Both the position numbers and the translations under genes were made by a program. Below the pieces are notes generated by a model. That model made no database searches. It saw nothing but the letters and a program-made list of their open reading frames with translations, and was not told where the DNA came from. Positions 38,827 to 52,644 of a stretch of 64,000 nucleotides of DNA are shown here, one piece after another. This DNA comes from Candidatus Competibacter phosphatis (GTDB taxonomy: Bacteria > Pseudomonadota > Gammaproteobacteria > Competibacterales > Competibacteraceae). The stretch is taken from the NCBI RefSeq assembly GCF_012939995.1, contig NZ_SPMZ01000022.1:37309-101308 (forward strand), in the 5' to 3' direction. Position 1 is the first letter of the stretch. Each line of letters opens with the position of its first letter.

Positions 38827-40749
38827 TCACAACCGGTCGGAATAAACCACAATCTTGGTCTTGGCCCGCAGGCTGCCCAGCAGTTGCTCGAACTGCCCTG
38901 ACCCGGTTTGCTGTCCCAGTTGTTGCACCAACGTCTTGCGCTCGCCCTCGGCCAGCGCATCCGGTTGGCCGGGCACCACCCGCACGACTTCGAACACCGC
39001 CTGATCGCCGCTGGCCAGTACCGTCGAACCCAGCGCCACCTGGTCGGCTTGCGGTTGCGGCAGGCGGAACGCGGCGGCCAGTATTGTGCTGTCCACCGAG
39101 GCGGCATCGCGACCCACCAGACCGGCATTTTTGTACTCGCCGCCAAACTCCGCCGCCAGCGTTTGCAAGTGCTCGCCCTTGGCGGCGCGCGCCTTCAGCA
39201 TCTCGACACTCTTGGCCAGGGCTTCGCGGGCTTGCTGTTGGCGCAGCAGCTTGGTGATATCCTCGCGCGATTCCTCCAGCGAACGTGGGGTGGTGTCCTT
39301 GTGCTCTTTCACCCGAACCACCACCACATGCCCCGGCTCCAGTTCGATCGGTTCGCTGTTCAGGCCGCGTTTGAGCACGTCCTCGCCAAACGCACTGTCA
39401 ACCACCTTGGAGTTGGCGGCGATCCCTTCCCCACCTTGGCGACTGAACCAGCCGCTCTCCCGCACCGGCACATCCAGCGCCTTGGCCGCCGGTTCCAGAC
39501 TATCGGGATGTTCGTAACTCAGATTGGCCAGCGTTTGGCTGATTTCGTAAAAACGGTTCTCAGCCTGTTGATGACGTAGTTCCTTGGCCACCTCCTCGCG
39601 CACTTCCTCGAACGATTTGACCTGCGCTGGGGTAACGCTGTCCAGGCGGATAATGTGGAACCCTGACGGCATCCGCACCGGGTCGCTGACTTCGCCAGGC
39701 TTCTTCATGGCGTACAAGGCATTTTCGAACGCGGGACTGGCAAACATACCCTGGGTAATGACACCCAAGTTGGCACCTTCCAACGTGCCGGATTGATCGG
39801 CTTGCGCGTCCTGTAGAACCTGATCGAAACTCTTGGCACTGGAGTGAATGCTATCGGCAATCTGCTGTACCTTGGTACGGGCCTGTTCCACTTCGGCCTC
39901 GCCGGCATTCGGCGGCAGCTTGACCAGAACGTGCGAAGCCGCGCGCTCCTCGGGCCGACCATATTTGGCGATCTGCTCCTGGTAGCTCGTCCGCAACTCT
40001 TCCTCGCTGATCTTGATGCCCTCGGCAATCTGCGCCAGTTTCAGCTCGATGAATTGCAATTGCACCTGTTCGGGATTAACGAAACGGTCCTTGTTTTTCT
40101 CGAAATAATCCTGGATGGCCGCATCGTCCACGCTCGCTCCGGCCAGGTATTTCTCCAGCGACAGCGTCGTGTATTGCAGGTCGCGCTGTTGTTTGAGCAA
40201 GGCGATCACTTGCGTCAATTCGGCTGGAGTGACCAAGGCCGACGCCACGACGCCATCACGCAGTTGGGCGGTCGCCAGCGATTGCCGCATCCCTTCCTCG
40301 AACGCCGCCGGGGTATATCCCTGATTGCGCAATAGCCGCTCGTACAGATCGTTGTTGAACCCACCGTTTTGCTCGAATACCGGCAACGCGACCAAGGCAT
40401 CGTGCAACTGCTGGTCGCCAATGCGAAGCCCTTGATCGTGGGCCAGTTGGTTCAACACCCGCTCGTCGATCAATTGCCGCAGCACCTGCTGTTTGATGCG
40501 CGCTCCCTCCAGCAGGGCCGGATCGGCGTTACCCCCCAACATGGCCTGCATACGCTGGCGTTGCTGCTGGTAGGTCCGCTGAAATTCCTGCAAAGAGATC
40601 TTGCTGCCACCGACCACGGCGGCATCCGCGGGTCCACCGGCTTCGAAATATTGATTGATGCCCCACAAAGCGAACGGGACGGTCAGCAATCCGATGATGG
40701 TGTAGGCGAACCAGCCTTGGGCGTGGTCGCGGATTTTCTGTAGCAGCAT
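38827..40749 (-). CDS. ppiD: Periplasmic folding factor PpiD
   Basis: PpiD is an inner-membrane-anchored chaperone and parvulin-type prolyl isomerase at the SecYEG exit. The 640-residue protein has an N-terminal anchor (WFAYTIIGLLTVPFALWGI, about residues 13-31) and a SurA-N-like chaperone domain (LQEFQRTYQQQRQRMQAMLG, then EQNGGFNNDLYERLLRNQGY). A parvulin domain follows at about 265-365 (RAASHVLVKLPP, NLGVITQGMFASPAFENALY, SGFHIIRLDSV), then a C-terminal helical region. It is last in the tig-clpP-clpX-lon-hupB-ppiD order, separated from hupB by three tRNA genes and a terminator. Confidence 0.95.
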   Translation of the reverse strand: MLLQKIRDHAQGWFAYTIIGLLTVPFALWGINQYFEAGGPADAAVVGGSKISLQEFQRTYQQQRQRMQAMLGGNADPALLEGARIKQQVLRQLIDERVLNQLAHDQGLRIGDQQLHDALVALPVFEQNGGFNNDLYERLLRNQGYTPAAFEEGMRQSLATAQLRDGVVASALVTPAELTQVIALLKQQRDLQYTTLSLEKYLAGASVDDAAIQDYFEKNKDRFVNPEQVQLQFIELKLAQIAEGIKISEEELRTSYQEQIAKYGRPEERAASHVLVKLPPNAGEAEVEQARTKVQQIADSIHSSAKSFDQVLQDAQADQSGTLEGANLGVITQGMFASPAFENALYAMKKPGEVSDPVRMPSGFHIIRLDSVTPAQVKSFEEVREEVAKELRHQQAENRFYEISQTLANLSYEHPDSLEPAAKALDVPVRESGWFSRQGGEGIAANSKVVDSAFGEDVLKRGLNSEPIELEPGHVVVVRVKEHKDTTPRSLEESREDITKLLRQQQAREALAKSVEMLKARAAKGEHLQTLAAEFGGEYKNAGLVGRDAASVDSTILAAAFRLPQPQADQVALGSTVLASGDQAVFEVVRVVPGQPDALAEGERKTLVQQLGQQTGSGQFEQLLGSLRAKTKIVVYSDRL

Positions 40750-40817
40750 GGCGGTTACCCGGTTTCAGGTCGGATCACTCGGAACGCAACGGAGTCGGCG
40801 CGCGGCGAGCGCCCATG

Positions 40818-40842
40818 AAAAAAGGGTGTCTGAACGACACCC
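40818..40842 (-). terminator. Rho-independent terminator after the tRNA-Asp genes
   Basis: On the minus strand GGGTGTC-GTTCA-GACACCC is followed by TTTTTT. Stem arms are at 40836-40842 and 40824-40830; the T run maps to 40818-40823. It ends the hupB-tRNA transcript and isolates ppiD. Confidence 0.85.
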
Positions 40843-40851
40843 CTGGACATT

Positions 40852-40928
40852 TGGCGGAGCGGACGGGGCTCGAACCCGCGACCCCCGGCGTGACAGGCCG
40901 GTATTCTAACCATCTGAACTACCGCTCC
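40852..40928 (-). tRNA. tRNA-Asp (GTC), copy 1
   Basis: The 77-nt cloverleaf has acceptor GGAGCGG/CCGCTCC, encoded CCA, and anticodon loop CTGTCAC in a CCGGC/GCCGG stem. The T loop reads TTCGAGC, differing by one base from copy 2. Confidence 0.97.
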
Positions 40929-40972
40929 AAACGGGACAAATCGGGCGAAATACAACGAGAATACAGTAAATC

Positions 40973-41049
40973 TGGCGGAGCGGACGGGGTTCGAACCCGC
41001 GACCCCCGGCGTGACAGGCCGGTATTCTAACCATCTGAACTACCGCTCC
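40973..41049 (-). tRNA. tRNA-Asp (GTC), copy 2
   Basis: Nearly identical to copy 1, with acceptor GGAGCGG, anticodon GTC and encoded CCA; the T loop reads TTCGAAC. The two copies are 44 bp apart. Confidence 0.97.
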
Positions 41050-41061
41050 AGCATCCAAACT

Positions 41062-41137
41062 TGGTGGGTGCTGAGGGGTTTGAACCCCCGACCCTCGCCT
41101 TGTAAGGGCGATGCTCTCCCAACTGAGCTAAGCACCC
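41062..41137 (-). tRNA. tRNA-Val (TAC)
   Basis: The 76-nt cloverleaf has acceptor GGGTGCT/AGCACCC, anticodon loop CTTACAA in a TCGCC/GGCGA stem and encoded CCA. It lies 15 bp after the hupB stop, as in many gammaproteobacteria. Confidence 0.97.
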
Positions 41138-41152
41138 TCGAAAAAAGGCTTT

Positions 41153-41425
41153 CTATTTTATCGCGTCCCTGAGAGTTTTACCAGCCTTGAAGACCGGAGA
41201 CTTACTGGCCTTGATCTCCATGGCCGCGCCGGTTTTTGGATTGTGCCCGGTTCGGGCCGGACGTTCCCGCACCGAGAAGGTGCCGAAACCCGTCAATACC
41301 ACGCTATCTCCGCCTTGCAGGGATTTACCGATGGCCGCCAACATGGCGTCAACCGCCTTGCCAGCCGCCACTTTGGATAGATCGGTCGCTTGGGTGATGG
41401 TTTCAATCAGTTCAGTCTTATTCAT
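41153..41425 (-). CDS. hupB: DNA-binding protein HU-beta
   Basis: The 90-residue histone-like protein bends and compacts DNA. It starts MNKTELIETITQATDLSKVA and has VVLTGFGTFSVRERPARTGH plus NPKTGAAMEIKASKSPVFKA, the DNA-clamping arm. I chose ATG 41425, after a GAAGGGGG site, because the earlier in-frame codons have no HU homology. Its place downstream of lon is conserved. Confidence 0.97.
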   Translation of the reverse strand: MNKTELIETITQATDLSKVAAGKAVDAMLAAIGKSLQGGDSVVLTGFGTFSVRERPARTGHNPKTGAAMEIKASKSPVFKAGKTLRDAIK

Positions 41426-41567
41426 GGATCCCCCTTCCTGTGCAGTCTTGTGCGTTTTTGATCCGTACGGTATCGGAGCAGGGCTCACGCTAGCCGTATC
41501 AAGCGTATAATGGTAATTTCGCCCTTATAACAGGGCGTTCGAAGCACTGTCAATTGGCCCAGCGATT

Positions 41568-44011
<2,444 letters not shown>

Positions 44012-44183
44012 GGCAGACCCTCCGCGGTTGAGCCGGGCAAATTGGCGGGGCGATCCAGCGGACCGGACGCAGCGAGTTTGTTGTCTGACAGCGAAATCGC
44101 ACCCAGCCATGCCAAGTTGCGCACAACTGGTCGACCGAACCGGTCCGACGGCGAACGCCGGACCGGAGTGGAACAAGGGTGGA

Positions 44184-45470
44184 TCAATCGTGCGCGGCCG
44201 CGCGCCGCTCGATGTTCTCGTAGATGAAATACGGTTTGGCGTGACCTTCGACCACAGAGTCGTCGATCACCACTTTGCGGACATTCTGCATGCTCGGCAA
44301 GTCATACATGGTGTCGAGCAAGATATGCTCCAGAATAGTGCGCAGGCCACGGGCGCCCGTCTTGCGTTCCATGGCCTTACGAGCGACCGCCCGCAAAGCC
44401 TCCTCACGAAACTCCAGCTCGCTGCCTTCCATCTCGAACAATTTGTTGAATTGTTTAGCGACGGCGTTCTTGGGTTCGGTCAGGATCCGCACCAGCGCGT
44501 TTTCATCCAGTTCGGTCAACGTGGCGACCACCGGCAGCCGGCCGACAAACTCTGGAATCAGCCCGTACTTGATCAAATCTTCCGGTTCCACCTCCATCAG
44601 TACCTCGCCGACGTTCTTACCGCCATCCTTGCTTTTGACCTCCGCCGAAAACCCGATGCCTCCCTTGTCGGAGCGGCTGCGAATGACCTTGTCCAGCCCG
44701 GCGAAGGCACCGCCGCAGATAAACAGGATGTTGGTGGTATCCACCTGCAGAAATTCCTGCTGGGGGTGCTTGCGCCCGCCCTGCGGCGGTACCGAAGCCA
44801 TGGTGCCCTCGATCAGCTTGAGCAAGGCTTGCTGCACGCCTTCGCCCGACACGTCGCGGGTAATCGAGGGATTATCGGACTTGCGCGAGATCTTGTCGAT
44901 CTCATCGATATAGACGATGCCGGTCTGGGCTTTCTCGACATCGTAGTCGCATTTTTGCAGCAGCTTCTGAATGATGTTTTCCACGTCTTCGCCGACATAG
45001 CCCGCTTCGGTCAGGGTCGTGGCATCGGCAATGGTAAACGGCACGTTCAGAAACCGGGCCAGGGTTTCGGCCAGCAGCGTTTTGCCGGAACCGGTGGGGC
45101 CAATCAGCAGAATGTTGCTCTTGGTGACTTCTACTTCAGTATTTTTGGCGCGGACGGCACGCTGTAGCTCCAGCCGCTTGTAATGGTTGTAGACGGCGAC
45201 GGCAAGCACCCTTTTGGCGCGTTCCTGGCCGATGACGTACTCATCGAGAACTTGGTTGATGTCATGTGGCTTAGGCAGTTTGCTGGAGGCAGCGGGCGCC
45301 GTCTCTTCCATCTCCTCGCGGATAATGTCGTTGCACAACTCAACGCATTCGTCGCAGATGAACACATTCGGTCCCGCGATCAGTTTGCGCACCTCATGCT
45401 GACTTTTGCCACAAAAGGAACAATACAACAGCTTGTCGTCGTCGCTCCTGTCACTTCGATCTCTGCTCAT
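44184..45470 (-). CDS. clpX: ClpX ATPase subunit
   Basis: ClpX unfolds tagged substrates and feeds them to ClpP. The 428-residue protein has the N-terminal zinc domain with Cys17, Cys20, Cys39 and Cys42 ([24 protein letters not shown]). It has Walker [18 protein letters not shown], Walker [15 protein letters not shown] and the sensor region [18 protein letters not shown] chose ATG 45470 as the family-standard start; the frame upstream shows no homology. It lies 133 bp after clpP. Confidence 0.97.
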   Translation of the reverse strand: MSRDRSDRSDDDKLLYCSFCGKSQHEVRKLIAGPNVFICDECVELCNDIIREEMEETAPAASSKLPKPHDINQVLDEYVIGQERAKRVLAVAVYNHYKRLELQRAVRAKNTEVEVTKSNILLIGPTGSGKTLLAETLARFLNVPFTIADATTLTEAGYVGEDVENIIQKLLQKCDYDVEKAQTGIVYIDEIDKISRKSDNPSITRDVSGEGVQQALLKLIEGTMASVPPQGGRKHPQQEFLQVDTTNILFICGGAFAGLDKVIRSRSDKGGIGFSAEVKSKDGGKNVGEVLMEVEPEDLIKYGLIPEFVGRLPVVATLTELDENALVRILTEPKNAVAKQFNKLFEMEGSELEFREEALRAVARKAMERKTGARGLRTILEHILLDTMYDLPSMQNVRKVVIDDSVVEGHAKPYFIYENIERRAAAHD

Positions 45471-45603
45471 AATGCCTTCCTCGTCATCGCGCGATCGTTG
45501 GATCCGTATAGGATGCCGTGACTCACCGCGCAATAGGTACCGCGGGTATCGCGGCTCGAAGTCAAGATGTCGGCCCGACGCCGGAAATCACGCGCGAATT
45601 GCG

Positions 45604-46233
45604 TCAGCTTAACGGGACACGCTGGTTCAGCACCGCGTCGATCAGACCATACTCAACCGCCTCGGCGCCGCCCATGAAGTTATCGCGGTCGGTATCGACC
45701 GCGATCTTTTCAATGGGCTGACCCGTATGTTTGGCCAGAATCCGGTTGAGCCGGTCTCGAACCAGCAGAATTTCCCGGGCATGGATGTCAAAATCGGTGG
45801 CCTGCCCCTGAAAACCGCCCAGCGGCTGATGAATCATAACGCGCGAGTGCGGCAAGCAAAAACGCTTGCCTGGCGCACCGCCGGCCAGCAGCAACGCGCC
45901 CATGCTGGCCGCCTGGCCCACGCACATGGTGCTGACGCTCGGTTTGACGAACTGCATGGTATCGTAAATCGCCAAGCCGGCACTGACCGAACCACCCGGC
46001 GAATTGATGTAGAGATGGATATCCTTATCTGGATTGTCGGCTTCGAGAAACAGCAGTTGCGCGACCACCAGATTGGCGGCGTAATCCTCGACCGCCCCAA
46101 CCAGGAACACCACTCGTTCCTTCAACAAACGGGAATAGATATCGTAGGCCCGTTCGCCGCGCGCGGTTTGCTCCACCACCATCGGCACGAGGTTGAGGGC
46201 CTGAATGCCAGCGAAGGCGCCTTTTTCACTCAT
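45604..46233 (-). CDS. clpP: ClpP protease subunit
   Basis: ClpP is the serine-protease chamber of ClpXP and ClpAP. The 209-residue protein has the catalytic Ser in [16 protein letters not shown], the His in [13 protein letters not shown] and the Asp in the [20 protein letters not shown] region, plus [20 protein letters not shown]. The ATG at 46233 overlaps the tig stop by 4 bp, so it is coupled to tig. Confidence 0.97.
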   Translation of the reverse strand: MSEKGAFAGIQALNLVPMVVEQTARGERAYDIYSRLLKERVVFLVGAVEDYAANLVVAQLLFLEADNPDKDIHLYINSPGGSVSAGLAIYDTMQFVKPSVSTMCVGQAASMGALLLAGGAPGKRFCLPHSRVMIHQPLGGFQGQATDFDIHAREILLVRDRLNRILAKHTGQPIEKIAVDTDRDNFMGGAEAVEYGLIDAVLNQRVPLS

Positions 46234-47561
46234 TCGGAAGACTCCTGAACGACGCTTCCGGCCGGTTTGCCGGGCGCCATGATTTCGGCAAAAGTGCTGG
46301 ATTTATCGGTCACCCGCACCCGTTCGAGTAACCAGTCCACGATCTGCTCTTCAAGCACCAGCGCGCGCACCCCGTCGAGCGCCTGGGGTGTCTGCCCGTA
46401 CCAACGCAGCACCTCGGCCGGCTCCTGATAAGTGGCGGCAAGCGATTGCAGATAAGCTTGGACCCGTTGGTCATCGACCTTGATCCCCTGCTCGGTCGCT
46501 AGCTGGGAAACCAGCAGGCCCAAAGCAACCCGCCGGCGTGCCTCGGATCCCAGCAATTGCACCTTGAGTTCGCGGATCTTTTCATCATCGCCACCAGTCG
46601 GGAAATGCAACTGACGGGCCAGATTCTCGATTTCAAACTGAATCAACGCCTGGGGTAGCGGAATGTCGTTGGCTTCCAACAGCCCCTGCATCACTTGTTG
46701 TTTGATGCGGGCTTTGATGCCATCATGCAACTCGCGTTCCATGTTGTCGCGCAGCGATTGCCGGAGACCGGCGATCCCTCCCTCCTTGACATCGAAGCTT
46801 TCGGCAAAAGCCTCATTTACCTCGGGCAGGCTGGCCTCTTCCACCGCATGGAGCGTGACCTGGAAGCGAGCGGTCTTGCCGGCCATGTCCGCGACGTGAT
46901 AATCGTCTGGAAACACGATATCGAACTCAGTCTCCGCGCCCGCGCTCAGACCCACCAGCCGATCCTCGAAATCCTTGAGCATGGCCGCCTTGCCCAACAC
47001 CACGGTGGTGTTTTCACCCTTGCCACCCGGAAAATCCTGGCCGTCGATCCGCCCCAGAAAATCGATCCGAACGCGATCGCCTTCGCGAGCCGAGCGTTCC
47101 ACCGCATTCCAGGCCACTCGCTGCTCGCGCAAGGTTTCGATCATGTGATCGACATCTTGTTCAGTCACCTCCGCCATCGGTCGCTCGACCGCAATACTCT
47201 CAAAGCCAGCCAGTTCAAACTCGGGCATGACTTCGAAGGTGACGCAATATTCGAGATCCTGTCCTTCTTCCAGCGGTTTTGGCTCGACTTTCGGGCCGCC
47301 GAGGGGGCTCAGCTTTTCCTGAAGCAGCGCTTCGCGCAGGCTGTGCTCCATCACCTCGCTCACGGCTTCATACCGTACTTGGTCACCGTACATCTGCTTG
47401 ATCAACTTGAGCGGCACCTTGCCGGGACGGAAGCCATCCACCTTGGCCCGCCGGGACAGGGACTGCAAGCGCTCCTGGATTTCCTTGGCGAGCCGTTCGG
47501 CGGGGACCTGCACGGTCACCCGGCGCTCCAGATCGCTCAGCCTCTCAACTGAAACCTGCAT
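46230..47561 (-). CDS. tig: Trigger factor
   Basis: Trigger factor is the ribosome-bound chaperone and FKBP-type prolyl isomerase. The 443-residue protein has the ribosome-docking signature [18 protein letters not shown], the FKBP domain ([14 protein letters not shown], then [20 protein letters not shown]) and the helical C domain ([20 protein letters not shown]). It heads the tig-clpP-clpX-lon block. The gene starts 117 bp after tRNA-Leu. Confidence 0.97.
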   Translation of the reverse strand: MQVSVERLSDLERRVTVQVPAERLAKEIQERLQSLSRRAKVDGFRPGKVPLKLIKQMYGDQVRYEAVSEVMEHSLREALLQEKLSPLGGPKVEPKPLEEGQDLEYCVTFEVMPEFELAGFESIAVERPMAEVTEQDVDHMIETLREQRVAWNAVERSAREGDRVRIDFLGRIDGQDFPGGKGENTTVVLGKAAMLKDFEDRLVGLSAGAETEFDIVFPDDYHVADMAGKTARFQVTLHAVEEASLPEVNEAFAESFDVKEGGIAGLRQSLRDNMERELHDGIKARIKQQVMQGLLEANDIPLPQALIQFEIENLARQLHFPTGGDDEKIRELKVQLLGSEARRRVALGLLVSQLATEQGIKVDDQRVQAYLQSLAATYQEPAEVLRWYGQTPQALDGVRALVLEEQIVDWLLERVRVTDKSSTFAEIMAPGKPAGSVVQESSE

Positions 47562-47677
47562 CGATGCACCTCAAATCTGTTGATCGTTGATATATGGGCG
47601 AGCCACCCGCACCACCCGCTGCCTGTTTTTCAAGAAACAGAAATCGGGCAATCATTCCGCGGGCGCGCGGCGATGAA

Positions 47678-47762
47678 TGGTGCGAAAGGAGAGACTCGAA
47701 CTCTCACGGGTTACCCCACTGGAACCTAAATCCAGCGCGTCTACCAGTTCCGCCACTTTCGC
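47678..47762 (-). tRNA. tRNA-Leu (TAG)
   Basis: The 85-nt class II tRNA has acceptor GCGAAAG/CTTTCGC, anticodon loop TTTAGGT in a CTGGA/TCCAG stem, a long variable arm and encoded CCA. Confidence 0.96.
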
Positions 47763-47934
47763 GAGAAGACAGCGTTGCCGTGGAACAACGGCGAAAAGAA
47801 CCCCGCCCAACGTCATGATTGCCGCCGCTGGCAACGAGTATACAGGACAACACGCCGCCCAAGACAGGGAGCGGGTTTTCGCTCGGCATGGGATGGCGCG
47901 GGGACTGCGGCAACGCTGGATGTCTGAATAAAGA

Positions 47935-48010
<76 letters not shown>

Positions 48011-48059
48011 AGAAGAACCTTAACGGGATTACAAGCCATCCCGAAAATCCAAGATCGAT

Positions 48060-48136
48060 TGGGGTGGACGATGGGACTCGAACCCACGACGACCGGATCC
48101 ACAATCCGGGGCTCTACCAACTGAGCTACGCCCACC
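48060..48136 (-). tRNA. tRNA-His (GTG)
   Basis: The 77-nt tRNA has the extra 5' G opposite the discriminator C, as tRNA-His requires. The anticodon loop is TTGTGGA in a CCGGA/TCCGG stem and CCA is encoded. Confidence 0.96.
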
Positions 48137-48165
48137 ATTGCATCCGCATTAACCTCGCCGGGATT

Positions 48166-48242
<77 letters not shown>

Positions 48243-48285
48243 GTTGCCGCGGGGAAACAGCCTAACAGGACGCCCGGCCCGTATA

Positions 48286-48362
<77 letters not shown>

Positions 48363-48449
48363 TTCGCGATCAGCCGACATTGGCGACCCGCGTTTCCGTG
48401 CAGGATTCGAAATTATATTTTTGGCTAGCGTCGACGTCAAGCTGCTTCT

Positions 48450-49892
48450 TCAATTTCGCCGCCAGATCGTTCCTTTCGGGGTGTCCTCCAGGACGACTCC
48501 AGCCTCCTGCAACACATTCCGAACCCGATCCGCTTCCGCCCAGTTCCGGGCCTTGCGCGCGGCGGTACGCTGGTCAATCAACGCATTAATTTTCTCTTCG
48601 GAAACCACGGCTTCTTCCACTGACAAGGTACCGGAAGCCGTAACACCAACATACGCGGAGCCCGTTAGATAAACTGTTTTTCCCTGACGAAATTCTCCAG
48701 GATCACCTTGCAATAAACCCAAAATCCCACCTAGCTGCTTCAAGGTCACACCTAACCGTGCTGCCTCTATCTCATTCTCGGTCCGCAGCCGATTGATTTC
48801 ACGAGCCAATTCGAACAACACCGCGAGGGCCTCGGGCGTATTGAAATCGTCATCCATCGCTCGTTCGAATCGAACACGCCATTCTTCGGAGACTGTAGTC
48901 TCCATAATCGGTAAATCATAGAGCGCGGTGTATAACCGATTGAGCGAAGCCTTGGCATGGTCCAGATTTTCGTCGGCGTAGTTCAGCGGACCCCGGTAGT
49001 GACTCGCCAGAATGAACAGCCTCACCACCTCCGGTTGGTAGCGTTGCAATACCTCGCGCACGGTAAAAAAAATTGCCCAACGATTTGGACATTTTTTTCT
49101 TCGTTCACCTGGACGAAGCCGTTATGCATCCAGAAATTAACGTAACGATGACCGCTGGCCGCCTCGGATTGGGCGATCTCGTTCTCGTGATGGGGAAATT
49201 TCAGGTCCATGCCCCCGCCGTGAATATCGAAATGTTCGCCCAAGCAATGGGTAGACATCGCCGAGCACTCGATATGCCAGCCGGGCCGGCCCGCGCCCCA
49301 CGGCGCGCTCCAACTTGGTTCACCCGGTTTGGTGGCTTTCCACAGCACGAAGTCCAGCGGATCGCTCTTGGCCTCTTCTACTTCGATTCGCGCTCCCGAC
49401 CGCAAATCGTCTAGCTTCTTGTTGGCCAATTGCCCGTAGCGCTCGAACCGGCTCACGTCGTAATACACGTCACCGGTGGCGCCGACATAGGCGAAACCCT
49501 TGTCCAGCAGGGTTTGAATCATGGCGATCATGTCGGCCATCGCTTCGGTGGCGCGCGGTTCCTGGGTCGGCGGCAGGATGCCCAGCGCCTCCAGATCCTC
49601 ATGCATGGCCTGGATGAAGCGATCGGTCAGGGCGTGAAAATCCTCGCCGTTCTCTTGGGCACGATGGATGATCTTATCGTCGATATCGGTGATGTTGCGC
49701 ACGTAGGTTACGTCGTAGCTCCTGGCCCGCAGCCAGCGCAATACCACGTCGAACACCACCATGACCCGCGCGTGACCAACATGACAGTAGTCGTAGACGG
49801 TCATGCCGCACACGTACATCCGCACCTTGCCCGGCTCGATGGGGTGAAACGGTTCTTTTTTGACGGGTCAGGCTGTTGAAAATCTGCAACAT
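48450..49892 (-). CDS. cysS: Cysteinyl-tRNA synthetase (three apparent frameshifts)
   Basis: CysS charges tRNA-Cys. Corrected, it is about 479 residues starting [12 protein letters not shown]. It has the zinc-site [18 protein letters not shown] with the HIGH box, [35 protein letters not shown], and a KMSKS box that is broken by the frame change. Frame changes are at T6 49856-49861, T7 49092-49098 and A8 49065-49072, each one base too long. Correcting all three gives [20 protein letters not shown]. This gene is essential in most bacteria, so sequencing error is the best explanation. Five tRNA genes follow on the same strand. Confidence 0.95.
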
Positions 49893-49967
49893 AAACGGTT
49901 ATCTCGACGATATTAAGGTCGGTCGGAACAGAGCGAGACGGGATCACTCCGAAAACATCCACCAGAA

Positions 49968-51374
49968 TCAACAACAGGCTTCCAACCGCCGCCGCGCGAC
50001 ATCAGGCGGCAGCAGGGCCAAAACCCGTGCCAATTCCGGACCATGGGTCTCGCCCGTCAGTGCCGCCCGTAGCGGCATGAACAGGTCTTTCCCTTTTGCG
50101 CCGGTGCGCCGCTTCAAGTCTTCGACCAAAGGTCGATAGGCCGCGCCGTACTCGGCATACACGGCCAATGCCTGAGCAAAAAACGCCGGCCCCGCCGCCG
50201 CGATCGCTGTTCGGCTGTCGTCGCTCGGCGCCCAATCGCCACCGAACAGCCGGTTCGCCCAGAAAACGGCATCGGCGGGAAAGCGGGTATTGGGCCGCAC
50301 CGCGGCGATGAATTCCTCCCGTCGATCGGGCGGCACCCGTTCGTGAACCATCGACCCCATCCAGGTCCACAATCGTTCCGGCGCCGCGCGCCCCACCACC
50401 TCGGTCTGCCAGTGCAGCAATTGGGCCTCATCGTAGTGGGCTGGCGCGCGCCCCAGATGCGCCACGGCAAACCCGGCCGCCAGTTCCGCTGGCTCCATCC
50501 ACTCATCGTGCTCGTAGCGATGGCCGAGTCGGGCCAGATAGTTCAACAAGGCCTCCGGCAGATAGCCGGCGGCCCGCAACTCGCGAACGCTGAAGTCGCC
50601 TTCGCGCTTGGACAACGGCCCACCGGCGGCCCCGACGATCAAGGCCATGTGGCCGTACTCAGGAGCCGGCAAACCCAACGCTTCCAGCAACAGCAATTGG
50701 CGCGGGGTGTTGGTCAGATGGTCTTCGCCGCGTAGCACATGAGTAATTCCCATGAGGGAATCATCCACGGCGTTGACGAAGAAAAATTGGGCGCCGCCGT
50801 CGGCCCGGCGGATCACGAAGTCGCCAATGTGGTCGCTGGCGAAACGCTGCGGGCCGCGCACCAGATCGGTGAATTCCACCGTCCGCCCCGGCGGCACCCG
50901 GAAGCGCAGCGTCGGTTGCAAGCCCCGCTCCCATCGTGCCCGCCGTTCGACTTCGTTCAAATGGGCGCAGGTACCCGCATAGCGCGGCGGCTGACCGGCG
51001 GACTGTTGCGCCTTGCGGCTCAGCGCCAGCTCCGCTGGGGTGCAAAAGCAAGGATAAACGTGCCCGACCGCATCCAGTCGCTGGTAGTATTCGGCGTAAA
51101 CCGCAGTCCGCTCCGATTGGGCGTAAGGCGCATGGGGACCACCGACTCCCGCGCCTTCCTGCCAGTCCAGTCCCAACCAACGCAAATCGTCCAACAATGC
51201 CGCGATGTATTCCGGGCGGCTGCGCTCCCGGTCGGTATCCTCGATCCGCAGCACGAACCGACCGCTCTGGCGCCGGGCCAGCAGTGCGTTGAACAGGGCC
51301 GTGCGGATGTTGCCCAAGTGCAGGTAACCAGTCGGACTGGGCGCAAAGCGCGTTTTGACGGTCTGGGTGGTCAT
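49968..51374 (-). CDS. gltX: Glutamyl-tRNA synthetase
   Basis: GltX charges tRNA-Glu. The 468-residue class I synthetase has the HIGH box in [20 protein letters not shown] and the KMSKS-type [20 protein letters not shown]. Other landmarks are [30 protein letters not shown] and [17 protein letters not shown]. The start is ATG 51374; the longer frame upstream lacks homology. It is divergent from ppiA. Confidence 0.96.
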   Translation of the reverse strand: MTTQTVKTRFAPSPTGYLHLGNIRTALFNALLARRQSGRFVLRIEDTDRERSRPEYIAALLDDLRWLGLDWQEGAGVGGPHAPYAQSERTAVYAEYYQRLDAVGHVYPCFCTPAELALSRKAQQSAGQPPRYAGTCAHLNEVERRARWERGLQPTLRFRVPPGRTVEFTDLVRGPQRFASDHIGDFVIRRADGGAQFFFVNAVDDSLMGITHVLRGEDHLTNTPRQLLLLEALGLPAPEYGHMALIVGAAGGPLSKREGDFSVRELRAAGYLPEALLNYLARLGHRYEHDEWMEPAELAAGFAVAHLGRAPAHYDEAQLLHWQTEVVGRAAPERLWTWMGSMVHERVPPDRREEFIAAVRPNTRFPADAVFWANRLFGGDWAPSDDSRTAIAAAGPAFFAQALAVYAEYGAAYRPLVEDLKRRTGAKGKDLFMPLRAALTGETHGPELARVLALLPPDVARRRLEACC

Positions 51375-51479
51375 AGTGAAATCATGGTACCGGAAAGCGC
51401 CGACAGCCGCCAAATCTGGCGGCATGCCGGCCAGCCGATTATCATGACCCCGTCATTCCCACAACTTGGCGATTACCGC

Positions 51480-52131
51480 ATGCACAAACGACTTTCGTTA
51501 GTGGCCGCCGCCGTTCTCGGCTTGGCCACCGCCGCCCAAGCCGGCACCCAAGTCCGGCTGGACACCAGCATGGGTCCCATCACGCTGGAACTGGCTGACG
51601 AAAAGGCCCCGAAATCGGTGGAAAACTTTCTCGCCTACGCCCGCGATGGTTTCTACAACGGCACGATCTTCCATCGGGTCATCGACGGCTTCATGATCCA
51701 GGGCGGCGGCTTTACTCCCGACTTCCAGCAGAAGCCGACCCGCGCCCCGGTGCCGAACGAGGCCAACAACGGGCTCAAGAATCGGCGCGGCACGGTGGCC
51801 ATGGCGCGTACCAGCGATCCCCACTCCGCCACCGCCCAGTTCTTCATCAACGTCAAGGACAACGACTTTCTTGACCACCGCGCCCCAACTCCGCAAGGTT
51901 GGGGCTACACGGTGTTCGGTCAGGTCATCGACGGCATGGCCGTGGTGGACAAGATCCGTCAGGTACCCACCGGCACCGGTGGCACCGGCGGCCGATTCAG
52001 CGACGTACCGGTAACCCCGGTGCTCATCGAATCCGTTACGCTGCTACCCGCCCCGACGCCCACATCGTCCCCCCGCGACGCCGAACCCAGATCCCGCGCC
52101 GTCCGCCGCGCCCGAACCCACCAAACAGTGA
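51480..52131 (+). CDS. ppiA: Periplasmic cyclophilin PpiA (one apparent frameshift)
   Basis: PpiA is a cyclophilin-type prolyl isomerase. It has a signal peptide ([18 protein letters not shown]) and the cyclophilin core ([52 protein letters not shown]). The uncorrected frame runs 132 bp into ppiB. A C6 run at 52069-52074 is probably one base too long. With C5 the protein ends with a Pro/Ala-rich tail ([18 protein letters not shown]) at TGA 52129-52131, 10 bp before ppiB. The corrected length is about 216 residues. Confidence 0.9.
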
Positions 52132-52141
52132 GGCACCCATC

Positions 52142-52639
52142 ATGGTTAATCTGCATACCCGATTCGGCATCATCAGCATCGAACTCGATCACGCCCACGC
52201 TCCGGCCACGACCGCCAACTTTTTGCAGTACGCCCGCGACGGATTCTACGAAGGCACCTTGTTTCATCGCGTGATTCCCAACTTCATGATTCAGGGCGGC
52301 GGCCTTGAAGCGGACATGAGTCAAAAGCCGACTCGCGCTCCCATTCGCAACGAAGCCGAAAACGGCCTGAAAAACCAGGTGGGCACCGTTGCCATGGCGC
52401 GCACCAGCGACCCTCACTCCGCCACCGCCCAGTTCTTCATCAACGTCAAGGACAACGACTTCCTCGACCACCGCAGTCCGACCAGCCAAGGCTGGGGCTA
52501 TTGCGTGTTCGGACGGGTTGTGGCCGGCATGGACGCGGTCGATGCGATCGTCGCCGCGCCGACCACCAATCGGCGTGGCCACCAAAACGTGCCAGCCGAG
52601 GACATCACGATCACCAAAGTCGAAGTCGTCGGCGAATAG
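52142..52639 (+). CDS. ppiB: Cytoplasmic cyclophilin PpiB
   Basis: The 165-residue prolyl isomerase has no signal peptide and so acts in the cytosol. It has the cyclophilin signature [40 protein letters not shown] and [20 protein letters not shown]. It lies directly after ppiA, and the two share a 47-bp identical DNA block. It probably arose by duplication. Translation is likely coupled to lpxH downstream (5 bp gap). Confidence 0.95.
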   Translation: MVNLHTRFGIISIELDHAHAPATTANFLQYARDGFYEGTLFHRVIPNFMIQGGGLEADMSQKPTRAPIRNEAENGLKNQVGTVAMARTSDPHSATAQFFINVKDNDFLDHRSPTSQGWGYCVFGRVVAGMDAVDAIVAAPTTNRRGHQNVPAEDITITKVEVVGE

Positions 52640-52644
52640 ATCTC

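Noticed and set aside
36853..38901. Long plus-strand frame of 682 codons across yejA and fabI
   Set aside because: It is antisense to yejA and out of frame with fabI; both real genes have strong motifs.
40852..41049. The two tRNA-Asp copies as a mobile attachment site pair
   Set aside because: They are 44 bp apart with no integrase nearby; a simple tandem duplication explains them.
41520..41537. Hairpin downstream of hupB's upstream gap as a lon promoter structure
   Set aside because: A 6-bp stem without a T run or promoter motif is too weak to call.
50739..51479. Upstream extension of the ppiA frame
   Set aside because: It is antisense to gltX; the signal peptide defines the start at 51480.
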